Shown piece by piece: positions 15,939-24,872 of a DNA stretch of 64,000 nucleotides (within the stretch, counting starts at the first letter, position 1; each line of letters starts with the position of its first letter). The stretch is from Lachnospiraceae bacterium (GTDB lineage Bacteria; Bacillota; Clostridia; Lachnospirales; Lachnospiraceae). The translations under genes were made by a program, and so were the position numbers. The stretch is taken from positions 1 to 64,000 of the forward strand of contig CAJTGD010000023.1 in assembly GCA_910575475.1 (NCBI GenBank), read 5' to 3'. The notes below the pieces were generated by a model. That model saw only the letters and a list, made by a program, of their open reading frames with translations. It did not search any database and was not told the DNA's origin.

Positions 15939-16115
15939 TTAGTCTGCTAATGCATAAATTTTAAGAGCTTCTCTGCGCTCATCCAGATCCATTTTCACAA
16001 AATCTGTAAATTCGATATCCACATGATACATGGGCTGGCCGCAGCAAACAGCCCGTGCCTGATTGTTCGTGTAGTGATATCTTTTGCATTTTATGCAGTA
16101 AAAAACATGCATCAT
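15939..16115 (-). CDS. small Cys-motif protein, probable zinc ribbon
   Basis: A 58-aa protein beginning MMHVFYCIKCKRYHY, with CIKC and a later AVCCGQPM, which together could bind one zinc ion. The C-terminal half is an acidic amphipathic helix. GAGG stands 8 bases before ATG 16115; an overlapping upstream GTG is too close to it. It is alone and convergent with the split gene. I do not recognise a named family; similar tiny Cys proteins occur in Lachnospiraceae. Function unknown. Confidence 0.65.
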   Translation of the reverse strand: MMHVFYCIKCKRYHYTNNQARAVCCGQPMYHVDIEFTDFVKMDLDERREALKIYALAD

Positions 16116-16276
16116 TTGTATCACCTCGCAATAACTAAAAAATATGAGGATTTGAAGACAGTCCTCCCCCCTCAGATCGGGAAACCATCTTATGGATATA
16201 GAATATAACCAAAGAATCGGTTTGTCAATATTATAAATACGGGATCGGTAAAGTGGCCGCAGATCGCAATGATGGG

Positions 16277-16305
16277 TTTACATTTCAGAAAAGAGACGGT
16301 ATAAT
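16277..16305 (+). promoter_or_regulatory. promoter of the transglutaminase-like gene
   Basis: TTTACA (16277-16282), 17-base spacer, TATAAT (16300-16305), about 94 bases before the start at 16399. The match is strong. The 5' leader contains TTGCGC...GTGCGCAA, able to form a short hairpin. Confidence 0.75.
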
Positions 16306-16398
16306 AGGAATTGCGCTGGTGCGCAAGCAGGTCATCAATTTTCTGGCGAAAATTGGTGACAAATGATAAATGAAGCAGAAAACCGTAAAGGAGCTGCA

Positions 16399-17619
16399 AT
16401 GAGAAGGAAGAAAAAAAAGCGGATTTTTCCGTTGGTCTTTATGCTGCTGGTCTGTGTCGGATTCTGTATCTGGGGTGCCAGGGAAGCAGCAACCATCTAT
16501 TTTCAAAAACTGCCGGAAAATGTAAATATCATCAAAAATGCCGTCTCTCAGACGATCGAAGAATCCATTCCATTTTCCGAGATCGTCATTGAAGAGTCCG
16601 AGGTTTCTTCGGGATTTTATTATCAGCTGTTAAGCGACGGACAGCAGCTGATCTACAAAGAGATCCTGCAGGCAGTACGCGGACAGGCCGAAAGCTTCTA
16701 TATTCATACCGGCGATACCAAAGAATTTTCTATGATCTACGAATATCTCCTGTATGACCGCCCGGAGATCTTCTGGTGTACAGGCGGTACCCAGATCACC
16801 AGCTATACCGACTATTCCGAGGTTCGGCCGGCCTATACCTGCCTGGGTGAGGAGCTGCAGCAGCGTCAGGCGCAGATCGACGCCGCGGCAAACGCCTGCC
16901 TGGCCGGTATTGCAGTGGATGCCCCGGAATATGACCGGATCCGCTATGTATTCGAATATCTGGTCAATACCGTGGATTATAACCTGGACTCCCCGGACAA
17001 CCAGAATATTTACAGTTCCCTGGTCAACCGGGTATCTGTCTGTGCCGGCTACTCCCGCGCCGCCCAGTATCTGCTCCAGAGGCTGGGCATTGAATGTATC
17101 TACGCCATTGGGACGATCCCCCAGCAGGGTCCCCATGCCTGGAACATCGTGCGGTGCAACGGACAATATTATCATATGGATGTGACCTTCGGCGACCCGG
17201 TATTTCTGCAGGAGGAAAATGGGGCCAGCATCCCGCTGGACAGTATCAACTACGGATATCTGTGCTGCGCGGATTCGGAACTGTACCGAAGCCACACTCC
17301 CGAGGCCGGAATCCCCTACCCGGAATGTCCTTCCATGGATCTGGACTATTATGTGCTGAACGGGATGTATTATGAGGGCTACGACAGCTATGTCATGCTG
17401 CTGAACATGAATCAGTCCATTTATGAGATGAGGCCCTCCTTTTCCTGCAAGTTTTCCTACAATGACCTCTATCTCCAGGCCCATGACGATATCATCAACA
17501 ACGTGATCCCCCAGGCCGCCCAGACTTTGGCAGTGCACTATGGGCTGGATACGGTGTGGTATACGTATGTGGAGGATCCGATGATGTCGGTGATCACGGT
17601 GTATTGGGGGTATCAGTAA
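16399..17619 (+). CDS. membrane-anchored transglutaminase-like protein
   Basis: A 406-aa protein with a Lys/Arg-rich start (MRRKKKKR), one membrane segment (~residues 9-28) and a large outside part. The centre (~residues 190-270) is a transglutaminase-like papain fold: VSVCAGYSRAAQYLLQRLG holds the nucleophile Cys, GPHAWNIV the His and HMDVTFGDP the Asp. Such surface proteins are cysteine proteases or cross-linking enzymes acting at the wall; the substrate is unknown. RBS AAAGGAG stands 6 bases before ATG 16399, which I prefer to an upstream in-frame ATG. The next gene begins 12 bases after the stop. Confidence 0.82.
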   Translation: MRRKKKKRIFPLVFMLLVCVGFCIWGAREAATIYFQKLPENVNIIKNAVSQTIEESIPFSEIVIEESEVSSGFYYQLLSDGQQLIYKEILQAVRGQAESFYIHTGDTKEFSMIYEYLLYDRPEIFWCTGGTQITSYTDYSEVRPAYTCLGEELQQRQAQIDAAANACLAGIAVDAPEYDRIRYVFEYLVNTVDYNLDSPDNQNIYSSLVNRVSVCAGYSRAAQYLLQRLGIECIYAIGTIPQQGPHAWNIVRCNGQYYHMDVTFGDPVFLQEENGASIPLDSINYGYLCCADSELYRSHTPEAGIPYPECPSMDLDYYVLNGMYYEGYDSYVMLLNMNQSIYEMRPSFSCKFSYNDLYLQAHDDIINNVIPQAAQTLAVHYGLDTVWYTYVEDPMMSVITVYWGYQ

Positions 17620-17631
17620 TGAAAGGTGTCT

Positions 17632-19185
17632 ATGATGGCAAAATATTTTAACGTGACAGGAATCTGTATTCCGGAAAAGCATTATATGGCGGATATCAGC
17701 GCGACCGTGCGCGCGATAACGGAAACGCTGGTGGATCGGGGCGCCTATTTTACGATCAACCGGGCCCGCCAATACGGAAAGACCACCACCCTGTATCTGT
17801 TGGAAAAAAAGCTCTGCGAGCGCTATCTTGTACTCAGCCTGAGCTTTGAAGCGGCAGACGATCTGTTTGTCTCGGCTTACACCTTTGCCGCAGGCCTTGT
17901 CCGAAGGATCGGGAAAAAATTGAGCATGCAGAACATTCCTGCCGGGATTTTGAATGCATGGAACGCGCCGCTGTCGAGAGAATTTGCGCTGGAAGATTTC
18001 AGCGACAGGATTACAGAGCTGTGCAGAGCCTGTGAAAAACGCATCGTTTTGATGATCGATGAAGTGGACAAAAGCTCTGATAATCAGATATTTTTGTCCT
18101 TTCTCGGACTGCTCCGGGCAAAATATCTGGAACAGCAGAAAGGCCAGGATCATACCTTCCAATCCGTGATTTTAGCCGGGGTTTATGATATCAAAAATTT
18201 AAAGCTGAAGATACACCACGGACAGGAAACGAAGTATAACAGCCCCTGGAACATCGCGGCTGATTTTAACATGAATCTGTCCTTGTCCGTTAGCGGAATT
18301 GAAGGCATGCTTACTGAATACGAGAACGACCACCACACTGGAATGGATATCCCGCAAATAGCCCGGGCAGTCTATGATTATACTTCCGGCTATCCTTATC
18401 TGGTATCGCGGATCTGCAAGCTGATTGATGAAAATTGCAGCTGGTGCCGGACCGGAGTATCAGAAGCTGTCAGGATGATCTTAAAATCCTCAAATACACT
18501 ATTTGACGATATGCAGAAAAAAATCCTGGATTATCCTGAACTGAAACGGATGATCTATTCGATTCTGTTCGGTGGAAAAAGTTTTCCATATTATCCTGTC
18601 AGTCAGCCTGTAAAAATTGGCGTTTTATTCGGATTTATCAAAGAAGAAGAGGAACAGGCTGTCATTGCCAACCGCATCTTTGAAACCTTTTTCTATGATC
18701 TTTTTCTGGCAGAGGATATTCTGGAAAGCAAGACATATGACACGGCTCTGCAGTCCAGGAACCAGTTTGTAAAAAATGGGATTCTGGATATGGAGCTGAT
18801 CCTGATGAAATTTCTGGAGCATTATCATGAAGTGTATTACGATTGTACGGAAAAATTCGCAGAGGAAAATGGACGGAAGCTGTTTCTTCTGTATCTGAAG
18901 CCAATCATCAATGGAACCGGAAATTATTATATCGAATCCCGGACAAGAAGTATGGGACGTACCGATGTGGTGATTGATTATCTGGGGCGGCAGACGGTGG
19001 TTGAGCTGAAGATCTGGAGGGGAAATGAATATCATAAACGAGGGGAAGCACAGTTAGTCCGGTATCTGGAGGATTATCATCTGGAGAAGGGGTATTTGCT
19101 GAGTTTTTGCTTCAATCAGAATAAGAAGATTGGGAAAAATGTGATTCAGAGGGAAGGGAAGACGATTGTGGAGGTTGTGGTGTGA
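17632..19185 (+). CDS. AAA-like ATPase with C-terminal PD-(D/E)XK-type domain
   Basis: About 517 aa. The N-terminal part is an AAA-ATPase_like domain: FNVTGICIPEKHYMADIS, the P-loop RARQYGKTTTL near residue 45, and Walker B IVLMIDEVDKS near residue 140. The C-terminal ~100 residues contain GRTDVVIDYLGRQTVVELK and GEAQLVRYLEDY, the D...ExK pattern of the PD-(D/E)XK nuclease-like domain usually joined to this ATPase. The family is very common in gut anaerobes, often in many copies; a role in mobile-element or defence biology has been suggested but not shown. GTG 17626 and ATG 17632/17635 compete; AAAGG at 17622 favours the ATGs. Confidence 0.8.
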   Translation: MMAKYFNVTGICIPEKHYMADISATVRAITETLVDRGAYFTINRARQYGKTTTLYLLEKKLCERYLVLSLSFEAADDLFVSAYTFAAGLVRRIGKKLSMQNIPAGILNAWNAPLSREFALEDFSDRITELCRACEKRIVLMIDEVDKSSDNQIFLSFLGLLRAKYLEQQKGQDHTFQSVILAGVYDIKNLKLKIHHGQETKYNSPWNIAADFNMNLSLSVSGIEGMLTEYENDHHTGMDIPQIARAVYDYTSGYPYLVSRICKLIDENCSWCRTGVSEAVRMILKSSNTLFDDMQKKILDYPELKRMIYSILFGGKSFPYYPVSQPVKIGVLFGFIKEEEEQAVIANRIFETFFYDLFLAEDILESKTYDTALQSRNQFVKNGILDMELILMKFLEHYHEVYYDCTEKFAEENGRKLFLLYLKPIINGTGNYYIESRTRSMGRTDVVIDYLGRQTVVELKIWRGNEYHKRGEAQLVRYLEDYHLEKGYLLSFCFNQNKKIGKNVIQREGKTIVEVVV

Positions 19186-19240
19186 GACGGATGTTTGTAT
19201 ATGCTCTGTTCAGCCGATAGAGGGAGAAACAGAGTGGAGA

Positions 19241-19267
19241 GGGCATAATGAGTATATCACTACGCCC
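19241..19267. terminator. hairpin between convergent genes
   Basis: GGGCATAATGA...TCACTACGCCC forms an 11-pair stem with wobbles, followed on the plus strand by CCTTTCTCTTTG. It sits between the ends of the ATPase gene and rseP and could stop transcription from either side. The T-run is impure. Confidence 0.5.
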
Positions 19268-19294
19268 CTTTCTCTTTGCTGCTGTCTGACCTTC

Positions 19295-20464
19295 TCACAG
19301 CAGCTTCACAATATCATTATACATCACCACAACCATCAGCACCATCAGCACGGCCAGCCCCGCGAAATGCACCATTCCTTCCTTTTCCGGCGGAACCCGC
19401 TTCCCGCGCACGGCCTCCACGAACAAAAATACCAGCCGCCCTCCGTCCAGAGCCGGAATCGGCAGCAGGTTCATGATCCCCAGATTGGCGGTCAATAAAA
19501 TGGCAAAATTCAGCAAATTTAATATCAGTATCTTCATCCCTGCGGACCTGGAGCTCTGGTAGGTCTCATCTACCGCGTCCACGATCCCTACCGGGCCGGA
19601 CATATCCTGGATCCCCACCTTACCGCCGACCAGCATTTTCAGGCAGTCGATGGTATAATTGATCCAATATCTGACCGTATAGGCGCCGTACTGCAGGGAA
19701 CCCAGGAAACCGGGCCTGACCGACTCCGCTGTGCTGGTGATGCCAAGCCGTTTATTCATGTCCCCTTCCAGCGCCCGCGGTTCCAGTACGACACTGGTCT
19801 CCTTTCCATCCCGCAGATAAGTGATCTCCATCTCGCCGCCTTCGCTGTTCATCAGGTTGGCCAGCGTGATCTCATTCCAGAGGTGGATACGCTTCCCATT
19901 AATCCCCGTGATCGTATCCCCGGCTCGGATGCCCTGCTCCTTGGCGGAATATCCGTCCGATACTTCTCCTATGACCGGAGCCCGGTATCCGACCCAGGCA
20001 ACCATGACCACGCAGAGGATCCAGGCCAGGATCAGATTAAAGATGGGACCTGCCGCGATCACGGAGATCCTTGCCCAGACGGACTTGCTGTTAAAGCTGC
20101 CTTCATCCGGGTTCGCTGCCGCACCGTCCGCAGATGTTCGGGAAATCGCCTCCCCGCCGGAATCGGATGCCGATCCTTCCATGCCGTATGCTCCCTGTGC
20201 ATCCGAACTATGGAGATGGGATTCCATTGGCAAAGGTGCCGGAAGCTCCTCCGCCTCATCCTCTCCCATCATACATGCCCCGCCGAAGGGAAGGAGCTTC
20301 AGCGAAAATTTTGTTCCACCGATCACTTTTCCGAACAAAGTGGGCCCCAGCCCCAGTGAAAATTCATCCACATGTATTTTATTTGCCTTTGCCAGCAAAA
20401 AATGCCCCAACTCATGGAAGATTACAATTCCACTGAACAAAAGTATCGCTATGACAATTCCCAT
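19295..20464 (-). CDS. rseP: site-2 intramembrane metalloprotease RseP
   Basis: A 389-aa M50 protease. HELGH at residues 17-21 gives the zinc ligands and catalytic Glu in the first helix, a PDZ domain lies in the middle (SAKEQGIRAGDTITGING), and NLLPIPALDGG near the C-terminus supplies the third ligand Asp. It cleaves membrane-anchored anti-sigma factors or signal-peptide remnants. It has an unusual low-complexity stretch of about 50 residues rich in Ser, Ala, Gly and Asp between GGACMMGEDEAEE and SFNSKSVWARI, where relatives have only a short loop. GAGGTGG precedes ATG 20464. Last gene of the pyrH operon. Confidence 0.92.
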   Translation of the reverse strand: MGIVIAILLFSGIVIFHELGHFLLAKANKIHVDEFSLGLGPTLFGKVIGGTKFSLKLLPFGGACMMGEDEAEELPAPLPMESHLHSSDAQGAYGMEGSASDSGGEAISRTSADGAAANPDEGSFNSKSVWARISVIAAGPIFNLILAWILCVVMVAWVGYRAPVIGEVSDGYSAKEQGIRAGDTITGINGKRIHLWNEITLANLMNSEGGEMEITYLRDGKETSVVLEPRALEGDMNKRLGITSTAESVRPGFLGSLQYGAYTVRYWINYTIDCLKMLVGGKVGIQDMSGPVGIVDAVDETYQSSRSAGMKILILNLLNFAILLTANLGIMNLLPIPALDGGRLVFLFVEAVRGKRVPPEKEGMVHFAGLAVLMVLMVVVMYNDIVKLL

Positions 20465-20535
20465 TGATATTACCACCTCTTCATTCTTTTACGCTTAGAC
20501 ACTTACGAATCATTTCCTGCACAAAAAGGCAAAAA

Positions 20536-21690
20536 CTATTTCCAGTCTCTTCCCGCAATATACGCATACGTCTCCTGCTCTGTCTCCAGGATCTGTTCCA
20601 CTGTCGGATCCGCAATATTGTGATGCCGCTCCATGCAGCAGCGGATCATTTCCGGAATCTGCAGGTACTTGATCTTTCTCTCCAGAAACATGGCCACCGC
20701 GGCTTCATTGGCCGCATTCAATACCGTAGGAAGGGAGCCCCCCTTCCTTCCGGCTTCAAAAGCCAGCTTCAGCCCGTAAAAGGTCTCCAGATCCGGCTTC
20801 TCGAATGTGATCTGGGAAAGCAGGGAAAAATCCAGCCGCTTTCCGGGCAGATACCGCCGTTCCGGGTAATACAGGGCATACTGGATCGGCAGCTTCATAT
20901 CCGGTGTCCCCAGCTCCGCAATGATCGCCCCGTCCGCATATTCCACCATGGAATGGATGATGCTCTGGGGCTGCACCACCACCTCCACCTGATCCACACT
21001 GACGCCGAAGAGCCATTTTGCCTCAATGACCTCCAGCCCCTTGTTCACCATGGTAGACGAATCAATGGTGATCTTTTTCCCCATCTCCCAGTTTGGGTGC
21101 TTCAAGGCATCCTCCACCTGGATCTCCTCCAGCTCCGCCCGGGTCTTTCCCCGGAAGGGGCCGCCGGAAGCCGTCAGAAGGATCTTATGCAGCGCTTTTT
21201 GCTGTCCTCCCTGGAGTGATTGGAAGATCGCGCTGTGCTCGCTGTCCACCGGAAGGATGGACACGCCCCGCTCCTTTGCCAGAGGCATGATGATATGCCC
21301 TGCCGTGACCAGGGTTTCCTTATTGGCAAGTGCAATGTCCTTGCCGGCCTTGATGGCCTCAATGGTGGGACGGATCCCGATCATCCCCACGATGGCCGTG
21401 ACCAGGATCTCCGCCTCTGGCATTGCCGCGGCTTCCAAAAGTCCATCCATACCGGATACCACTCTTACGTCCAGATCCCGGATGCGGCTTTTCAGCTCCC
21501 TGGCCTTTTCCTCTGACCATACCGCCGCAAGCTTCGGACCAAATTCCCGGATCTGCGCTTCCAGCAGCGTGATATTGCTGCCCGCGGCCAAAGCCAGAAC
21601 CTCAATATCCCCGTTCTCTCTCACAACCTCCAGCGTCTGAGTCCCGATGGAACCGGTAGACCCCAGAATCGCTATTTTCTTCATACTCAT
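20536..21690 (-). CDS. dxr: 1-deoxy-D-xylulose 5-phosphate reductoisomerase
   Basis: 384 aa. It converts DXP to 2-C-methyl-D-erythritol 4-phosphate with NADPH, the committed step of the MEP isoprenoid pathway in the cytosol. KKIAILGSTGSIGTQTLEVV is the NADPH-binding start; VDSEHSAIFQSL and ASGGPFRG are the substrate and metal loops, followed by HPNWEMGKKITIDSSTMVNKG in outline. I chose ATG 21690 (AGAGG about 10 bases upstream); ATG 21684 is also possible. It lies between cdsA and rseP; its product feeds isoprenoid synthesis, including the precursors used by uppS in the same operon. Confidence 0.96.
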   Translation of the reverse strand: MSMKKIAILGSTGSIGTQTLEVVRENGDIEVLALAAGSNITLLEAQIREFGPKLAAVWSEEKARELKSRIRDLDVRVVSGMDGLLEAAAMPEAEILVTAIVGMIGIRPTIEAIKAGKDIALANKETLVTAGHIIMPLAKERGVSILPVDSEHSAIFQSLQGGQQKALHKILLTASGGPFRGKTRAELEEIQVEDALKHPNWEMGKKITIDSSTMVNKGLEVIEAKWLFGVSVDQVEVVVQPQSIIHSMVEYADGAIIAELGTPDMKLPIQYALYYPERRYLPGKRLDFSLLSQITFEKPDLETFYGLKLAFEAGRKGGSLPTVLNAANEAAVAMFLERKIKYLQIPEMIRCCMERHHNIADPTVEQILETEQETYAYIAGRDWK

Positions 21691-21718
21691 CTGTTCACAT
21701 CCTCTTTTGCATTTCATC

Positions 21719-22540
21719 TCAGGAGATCAGCACCGCCAGATAATAAATGATCGGCGCTGTAAAGATCACACTGTCAAACCGATCCAGAATCCCGCCGTGA
21801 CCGGGGATCAGTTTTCCGTAATCCTTGATTCCGTAATTCCGCTTGATCGCGGAAGCCCCCAGATCCCCCACCTGGGAGATCATCCCACCGGCCGCGCCGA
21901 TCACCGCAAAGGAGAGCACGTTTACATCCGCATTTCCCCAGTGGTTGATGGCCAGGCCATAGAGCACCGCGATCAAGGCTGCCCCGGCAACGCCGCCGAT
22001 CCCGCCCTCAACGGATTTTTTCGGGCTGAGCTTCGGCGCCATCTTATGCTTTCCGATCAGCATCCCTGTGCAGTACGCGCAGGTGTCGCATCCCCAGGAA
22101 CAGATAAATACCAGCCACACGGTAAACGCACCGCCCGGCATCACCCGGATCTGATAGATATAGGACAGCATCACCGTCACATAGAACACCCCGAAAAATG
22201 CCGCCATCAGCTGATCCGCGTGATATTTCGGATAGGAAAATACCATCACAGCCATGAGAGAAATGACCAGGGCCATGATGAGCCCCAGAAACCAGTCTCT
22301 GGATTCTCCCAGCAGGTATCCTCCGCCCATGGCCAGCAGCAGCCCGTCATACAGGATTCCGAAGAGATACCCGCAGATTCCGAGCAGTGCGTTTTCTATG
22401 TGGAAGGGTTTATACAATTCCCGCATTCCGATCCAGCTGATCAGCGCCACCGTGACCCAGAGCACCGTCCCGCCTGAGATGATCGTAAGCAGCGCAAGGA
22501 TGACCAGAAGGATCCCGCTCAACAGCCTTGTCTTAAACAT
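21719..22540 (-). CDS. cdsA: phosphatidate cytidylyltransferase
   Basis: 273 aa with about eight membrane segments. It makes CDP-diacylglycerol from phosphatidic acid and CTP in the cytoplasmic membrane. The CDP-alcohol signature is near the C-terminus: SQVGDLGASAIKRNYGIKD, then KLIPGHGGILDRFDS. The start overlaps the uppS end by 8 bases. Confidence 0.95.
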   Translation of the reverse strand: MFKTRLLSGILLVILALLTIISGGTVLWVTVALISWIGMRELYKPFHIENALLGICGYLFGILYDGLLLAMGGGYLLGESRDWFLGLIMALVISLMAVMVFSYPKYHADQLMAAFFGVFYVTVMLSYIYQIRVMPGGAFTVWLVFICSWGCDTCAYCTGMLIGKHKMAPKLSPKKSVEGGIGGVAGAALIAVLYGLAINHWGNADVNVLSFAVIGAAGGMISQVGDLGASAIKRNYGIKDYGKLIPGHGGILDRFDSVIFTAPIIYYLAVLIS

Positions 22541-23249
22541 CCTGCCCCTCCTTTATTCCGCCGAATCTCCGCTCTCTACTATTATAATGCTCGATGGCGC
22601 GGATCAATTCCTCTTTTGTAAAATCCGGCCATGGAACATCGGTAAAATAAAATTCCGAATATGCAAGCTGCCACAGGAGATAATTGGACAGCCTGAGCTC
22701 CCCGCTCGTCCGGATCAGCAGATCCGGATCCGGCAGCTCCCGGGTATCCAGATAAGCGGCATACAGCTTTTCGTCAATGTCCTCCGGCTTCACCTTCTGA
22801 TCCACACAGTCCTGCGCCAGCCGCTTCACCGCACGGATCATCTCATCCCGGCTTCCGTAGTTCAGAGCGATGGTAAAATTCAGGCCGCCGTTGTTCCGGC
22901 TCGCCTCCTCCAGCTCCAGGATCCGTTTTTTGATATCCTCATCCAGGGGACGGATATCCCCGATGACCCGGATCTTCATATCATTTTTCTCCGCCGTTTT
23001 CAGGCAGGTTTTCATATAATTCCTGAGCAGCTTCATCAGAGCATCCACCTCCGACTTCGGGCGCTGCCAGTTCTCCGTGGAAAACGCATAGACCGTCAGG
23101 TACTTGATCCCCATCCGCCATGCTTCCTCACAGATCCGTTCTACATTCTTGCTTCCCTGAGCGTGTCCGTAATTGCGCGGCATTCCCTTTGACCTGGCCC
23201 AGCGGCCGTTTCCATCCAGGATGATCGCCACATGCTGCGGTACGTTCAT
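22533..23249 (-). CDS. uppS: isoprenyl transferase (undecaprenyl diphosphate synthase)
   Basis: 238 aa. It extends farnesyl diphosphate with isopentenyl units to undecaprenyl diphosphate, the lipid carrier of cell-wall precursors. AIILDGNGRWARSKGMPRN holds the catalytic Asp and phosphate-binding residues, followed by GHAQG, FSTENWQRP, and RTSGELRLSNYLLWQ near the end. ATG 23249 has GGAGGG 8 bases before it; the frame is open further upstream but without support. Overlaps cdsA by 8 bases. Confidence 0.96.
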   Translation of the reverse strand: MNVPQHVAIILDGNGRWARSKGMPRNYGHAQGSKNVERICEEAWRMGIKYLTVYAFSTENWQRPKSEVDALMKLLRNYMKTCLKTAEKNDMKIRVIGDIRPLDEDIKKRILELEEASRNNGGLNFTIALNYGSRDEMIRAVKRLAQDCVDQKVKPEDIDEKLYAAYLDTRELPDPDLLIRTSGELRLSNYLLWQLAYSEFYFTDVPWPDFTKEELIRAIEHYNSRERRFGGIKEGQDV

Positions 23250-23331
23250 CTTGCTTTCCCTCCATTCACAGCAAAAGGGGATTGAGATACCATGCCTCAA
23301 GCATACACAGATTTCTCAAGCCCCCATGCAA

Positions 23332-23883
23332 TTATACCGTCATAACCTCTTTCGTCTTCGCCTCTACCTCTTTATCCACATCCTTGATATACTTGTCCGT
23401 CAGCTTCTGGAGACGTTCCCCGAGATCCTTAATCTCATCCTCGGAAACCTCGGTCCCTTTGAGCTTCTTGAACGCGTCATTTCCATCCCGGCGAATATTG
23501 CGGATGGCTACCTTTGCGGCCTCTCCTTTTTTCTTCACGTCCTTCGCCAGATCTTTTCTGCGTTCCTCCGTCAGCTCCGGAAATACCAAACGGATCGTGG
23601 AGCCGTCATTGGTGGGGTTGATCCCCAGGTCGGATATCTGGATCGCCTTCTCGATCACCTTGAGCATATTTTTCTCCCATGGCTGGATCTGGATCATACG
23701 CGCTTCCGGCACGGAAACATTGGCTACCTGCTGGATCGGGGTCGGGGTTCCGTAATAGTCTACCACGATTCGGTCCAAAACATGCGGATTTGCCCGTCCG
23801 GCACGGATCGCTCCCAGCTCTCCTCCCAGATTCTTCATGGTCTTTGTCATCTTCTCTTCGTATACCTTTAATTTTTCATCCAT
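23332..23883 (-). CDS. frr: ribosome recycling factor
   Basis: 183 aa, about the usual length. It splits the post-termination ribosome with EF-G. LGAIRAGRANPHVLDRI, PTPIQQVANVSVPEARMI and the C-terminal helix LQKLTDKYIKDVD are typical. RBS AAGGAGG stands 8 bases before ATG 23883; the longer open frame upstream overlaps pyrH and is rejected. Second gene of the operon, 50 bases after pyrH. Confidence 0.96.
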   Translation of the reverse strand: MDEKLKVYEEKMTKTMKNLGGELGAIRAGRANPHVLDRIVVDYYGTPTPIQQVANVSVPEARMIQIQPWEKNMLKVIEKAIQISDLGINPTNDGSTIRLVFPELTEERRKDLAKDVKKKGEAAKVAIRNIRRDGNDAFKKLKGTEVSEDEIKDLGERLQKLTDKYIKDVDKEVEAKTKEVMTV

Positions 23884-23933
23884 TTTCCTGTCCTCCTTGG
23901 ATTTATATATATACTGTTCCGTATCGTTTCCCG

Positions 23934-24632
23934 TCACTGAACCGTAACCTTCGTCCCTGTAAAGCTGCCGCTCATGGTCCTGACGATGCTCTCCTCCTCG
24001 TTCAGACCAAATACCAGCATGGGCATCCGGTTCTCCATGCAAAGGATCGATGCCGTCAGATCCACCGCCGCGAGCTTCTGGTCAATCACCTCCTGGATGG
24101 AGATCTCATCATACTTTTTCGCGTCCGGATTGACCTTGGGATCGCTGTCATAGATCCCGTCAATGGCCTTTGCCAGAAGCATGGCGTCCGCCTCGATCTC
24201 AACCGCCCGAAGAACCGCTCCCGTATCCGTAGAAAAATAAGGATGTCCGGTCCCGCCCGCGAAAAAGATCACCTTTCCCTCTTCCAGAGCCGCCACAGCG
24301 GCATCCTTGGAAAACAGCGAGGTAAATGTCCCGCAAACAAAGGGTGTAAATACCTCTGTCCTCATCCCTGCATATCGGAAGATATCTGATACATAAATAC
24401 AGTTCATCACCGTTGCCAGCATCCCGATCTGGTCTGCCTTCGTCCGGTCGATCGTCTCGCTGGTGCGCCCTCTCCAGAAGTTGCCGCCTCCGGTCACGAT
24501 TGCGATCTGGTATCCCTCATCCGCCAGCTTCTTCACCTGACGCGCAACCCCCATGCAGGTTTTTTCGTCAAAGCCTGTCTTCTTCTCCCCTGCCAGGGCC
24601 TCACCGCTTAATTTCAGCAATACTCTTTTCAT
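23934..24632 (-). CDS. pyrH: UMP kinase
   Basis: 232 aa. It phosphorylates UMP to UDP with ATP in the cytosol, supplying pyrimidine nucleotides. RVLLKLSGEALAG, IVTGGGNFWRGR, ADQIGMLATVMN and FFAGGTGHPYFSTDTGA are the amino-acid-kinase family motifs of the bacterial hexameric enzyme. RBS GGAG lies 8 bases before ATG. It opens the pyrH-frr-uppS-cdsA-dxr-rseP operon, an order widely kept in Bacillota. Confidence 0.97.
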   Translation of the reverse strand: MKRVLLKLSGEALAGEKKTGFDEKTCMGVARQVKKLADEGYQIAIVTGGGNFWRGRTSETIDRTKADQIGMLATVMNCIYVSDIFRYAGMRTEVFTPFVCGTFTSLFSKDAAVAALEEGKVIFFAGGTGHPYFSTDTGAVLRAVEIEADAMLLAKAIDGIYDSDPKVNPDAKKYDEISIQEVIDQKLAAVDLTASILCMENRMPMLVFGLNEEESIVRTMSGSFTGTKVTVQ

Positions 24633-24731
24633 CTCTTATACTCCTTCATGTCCGGCCCTTCCGCACCGGCGGACGGCCTGTCTGCTGCTGTCTGCCCGCC
24701 GGTTTTAAATGTCCGGCAGTCCCTAAAATGA

Positions 24732-24760
24732 AGTATAACATAACTTTCCTCTTTTGTCAT
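24732..24760 (-). promoter_or_regulatory. promoter of the pyrH operon
   Basis: Minus strand ATGACA (24755-24760), 17-base spacer, TATACT (24732-24737), followed by a 100-base leader with GC-rich inverted segments (CCGGCGG/CCGCCGG). Confidence 0.7.
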
Positions 24761-24816
24761 GTATATATCTCAAGCCCATTGAATTTTGCCTGAAACAGAA
24801 TCGGCTGTCGGTCTGG

Positions 24817-24862
24817 ATACCAACGTATGCAGAAAGGCTGCCAGTGACAGGCTTTCTGTATC
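24817..24862 (-). repeat. dispersed palindromic repeat, copy 2
   Basis: Read on the minus strand: GATACAGAAAGCCTG-TCACTGG-CAGCCTTTCTG followed by CATACGTTGGTAT. It starts 11 bases after the stop of the ClC gene. It matches copies at 15693-15739 and 34603-34650 with only a few changes. Confidence 0.8.
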
Positions 24863-24872
24863 ACAACCATTT

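Noticed and set aside
16630..18162. 510-codon open frame on the minus strand.
   Set aside because: Opposite the transglutaminase-like and ATPase genes, no domain and no start signal; a by-product of codon use.
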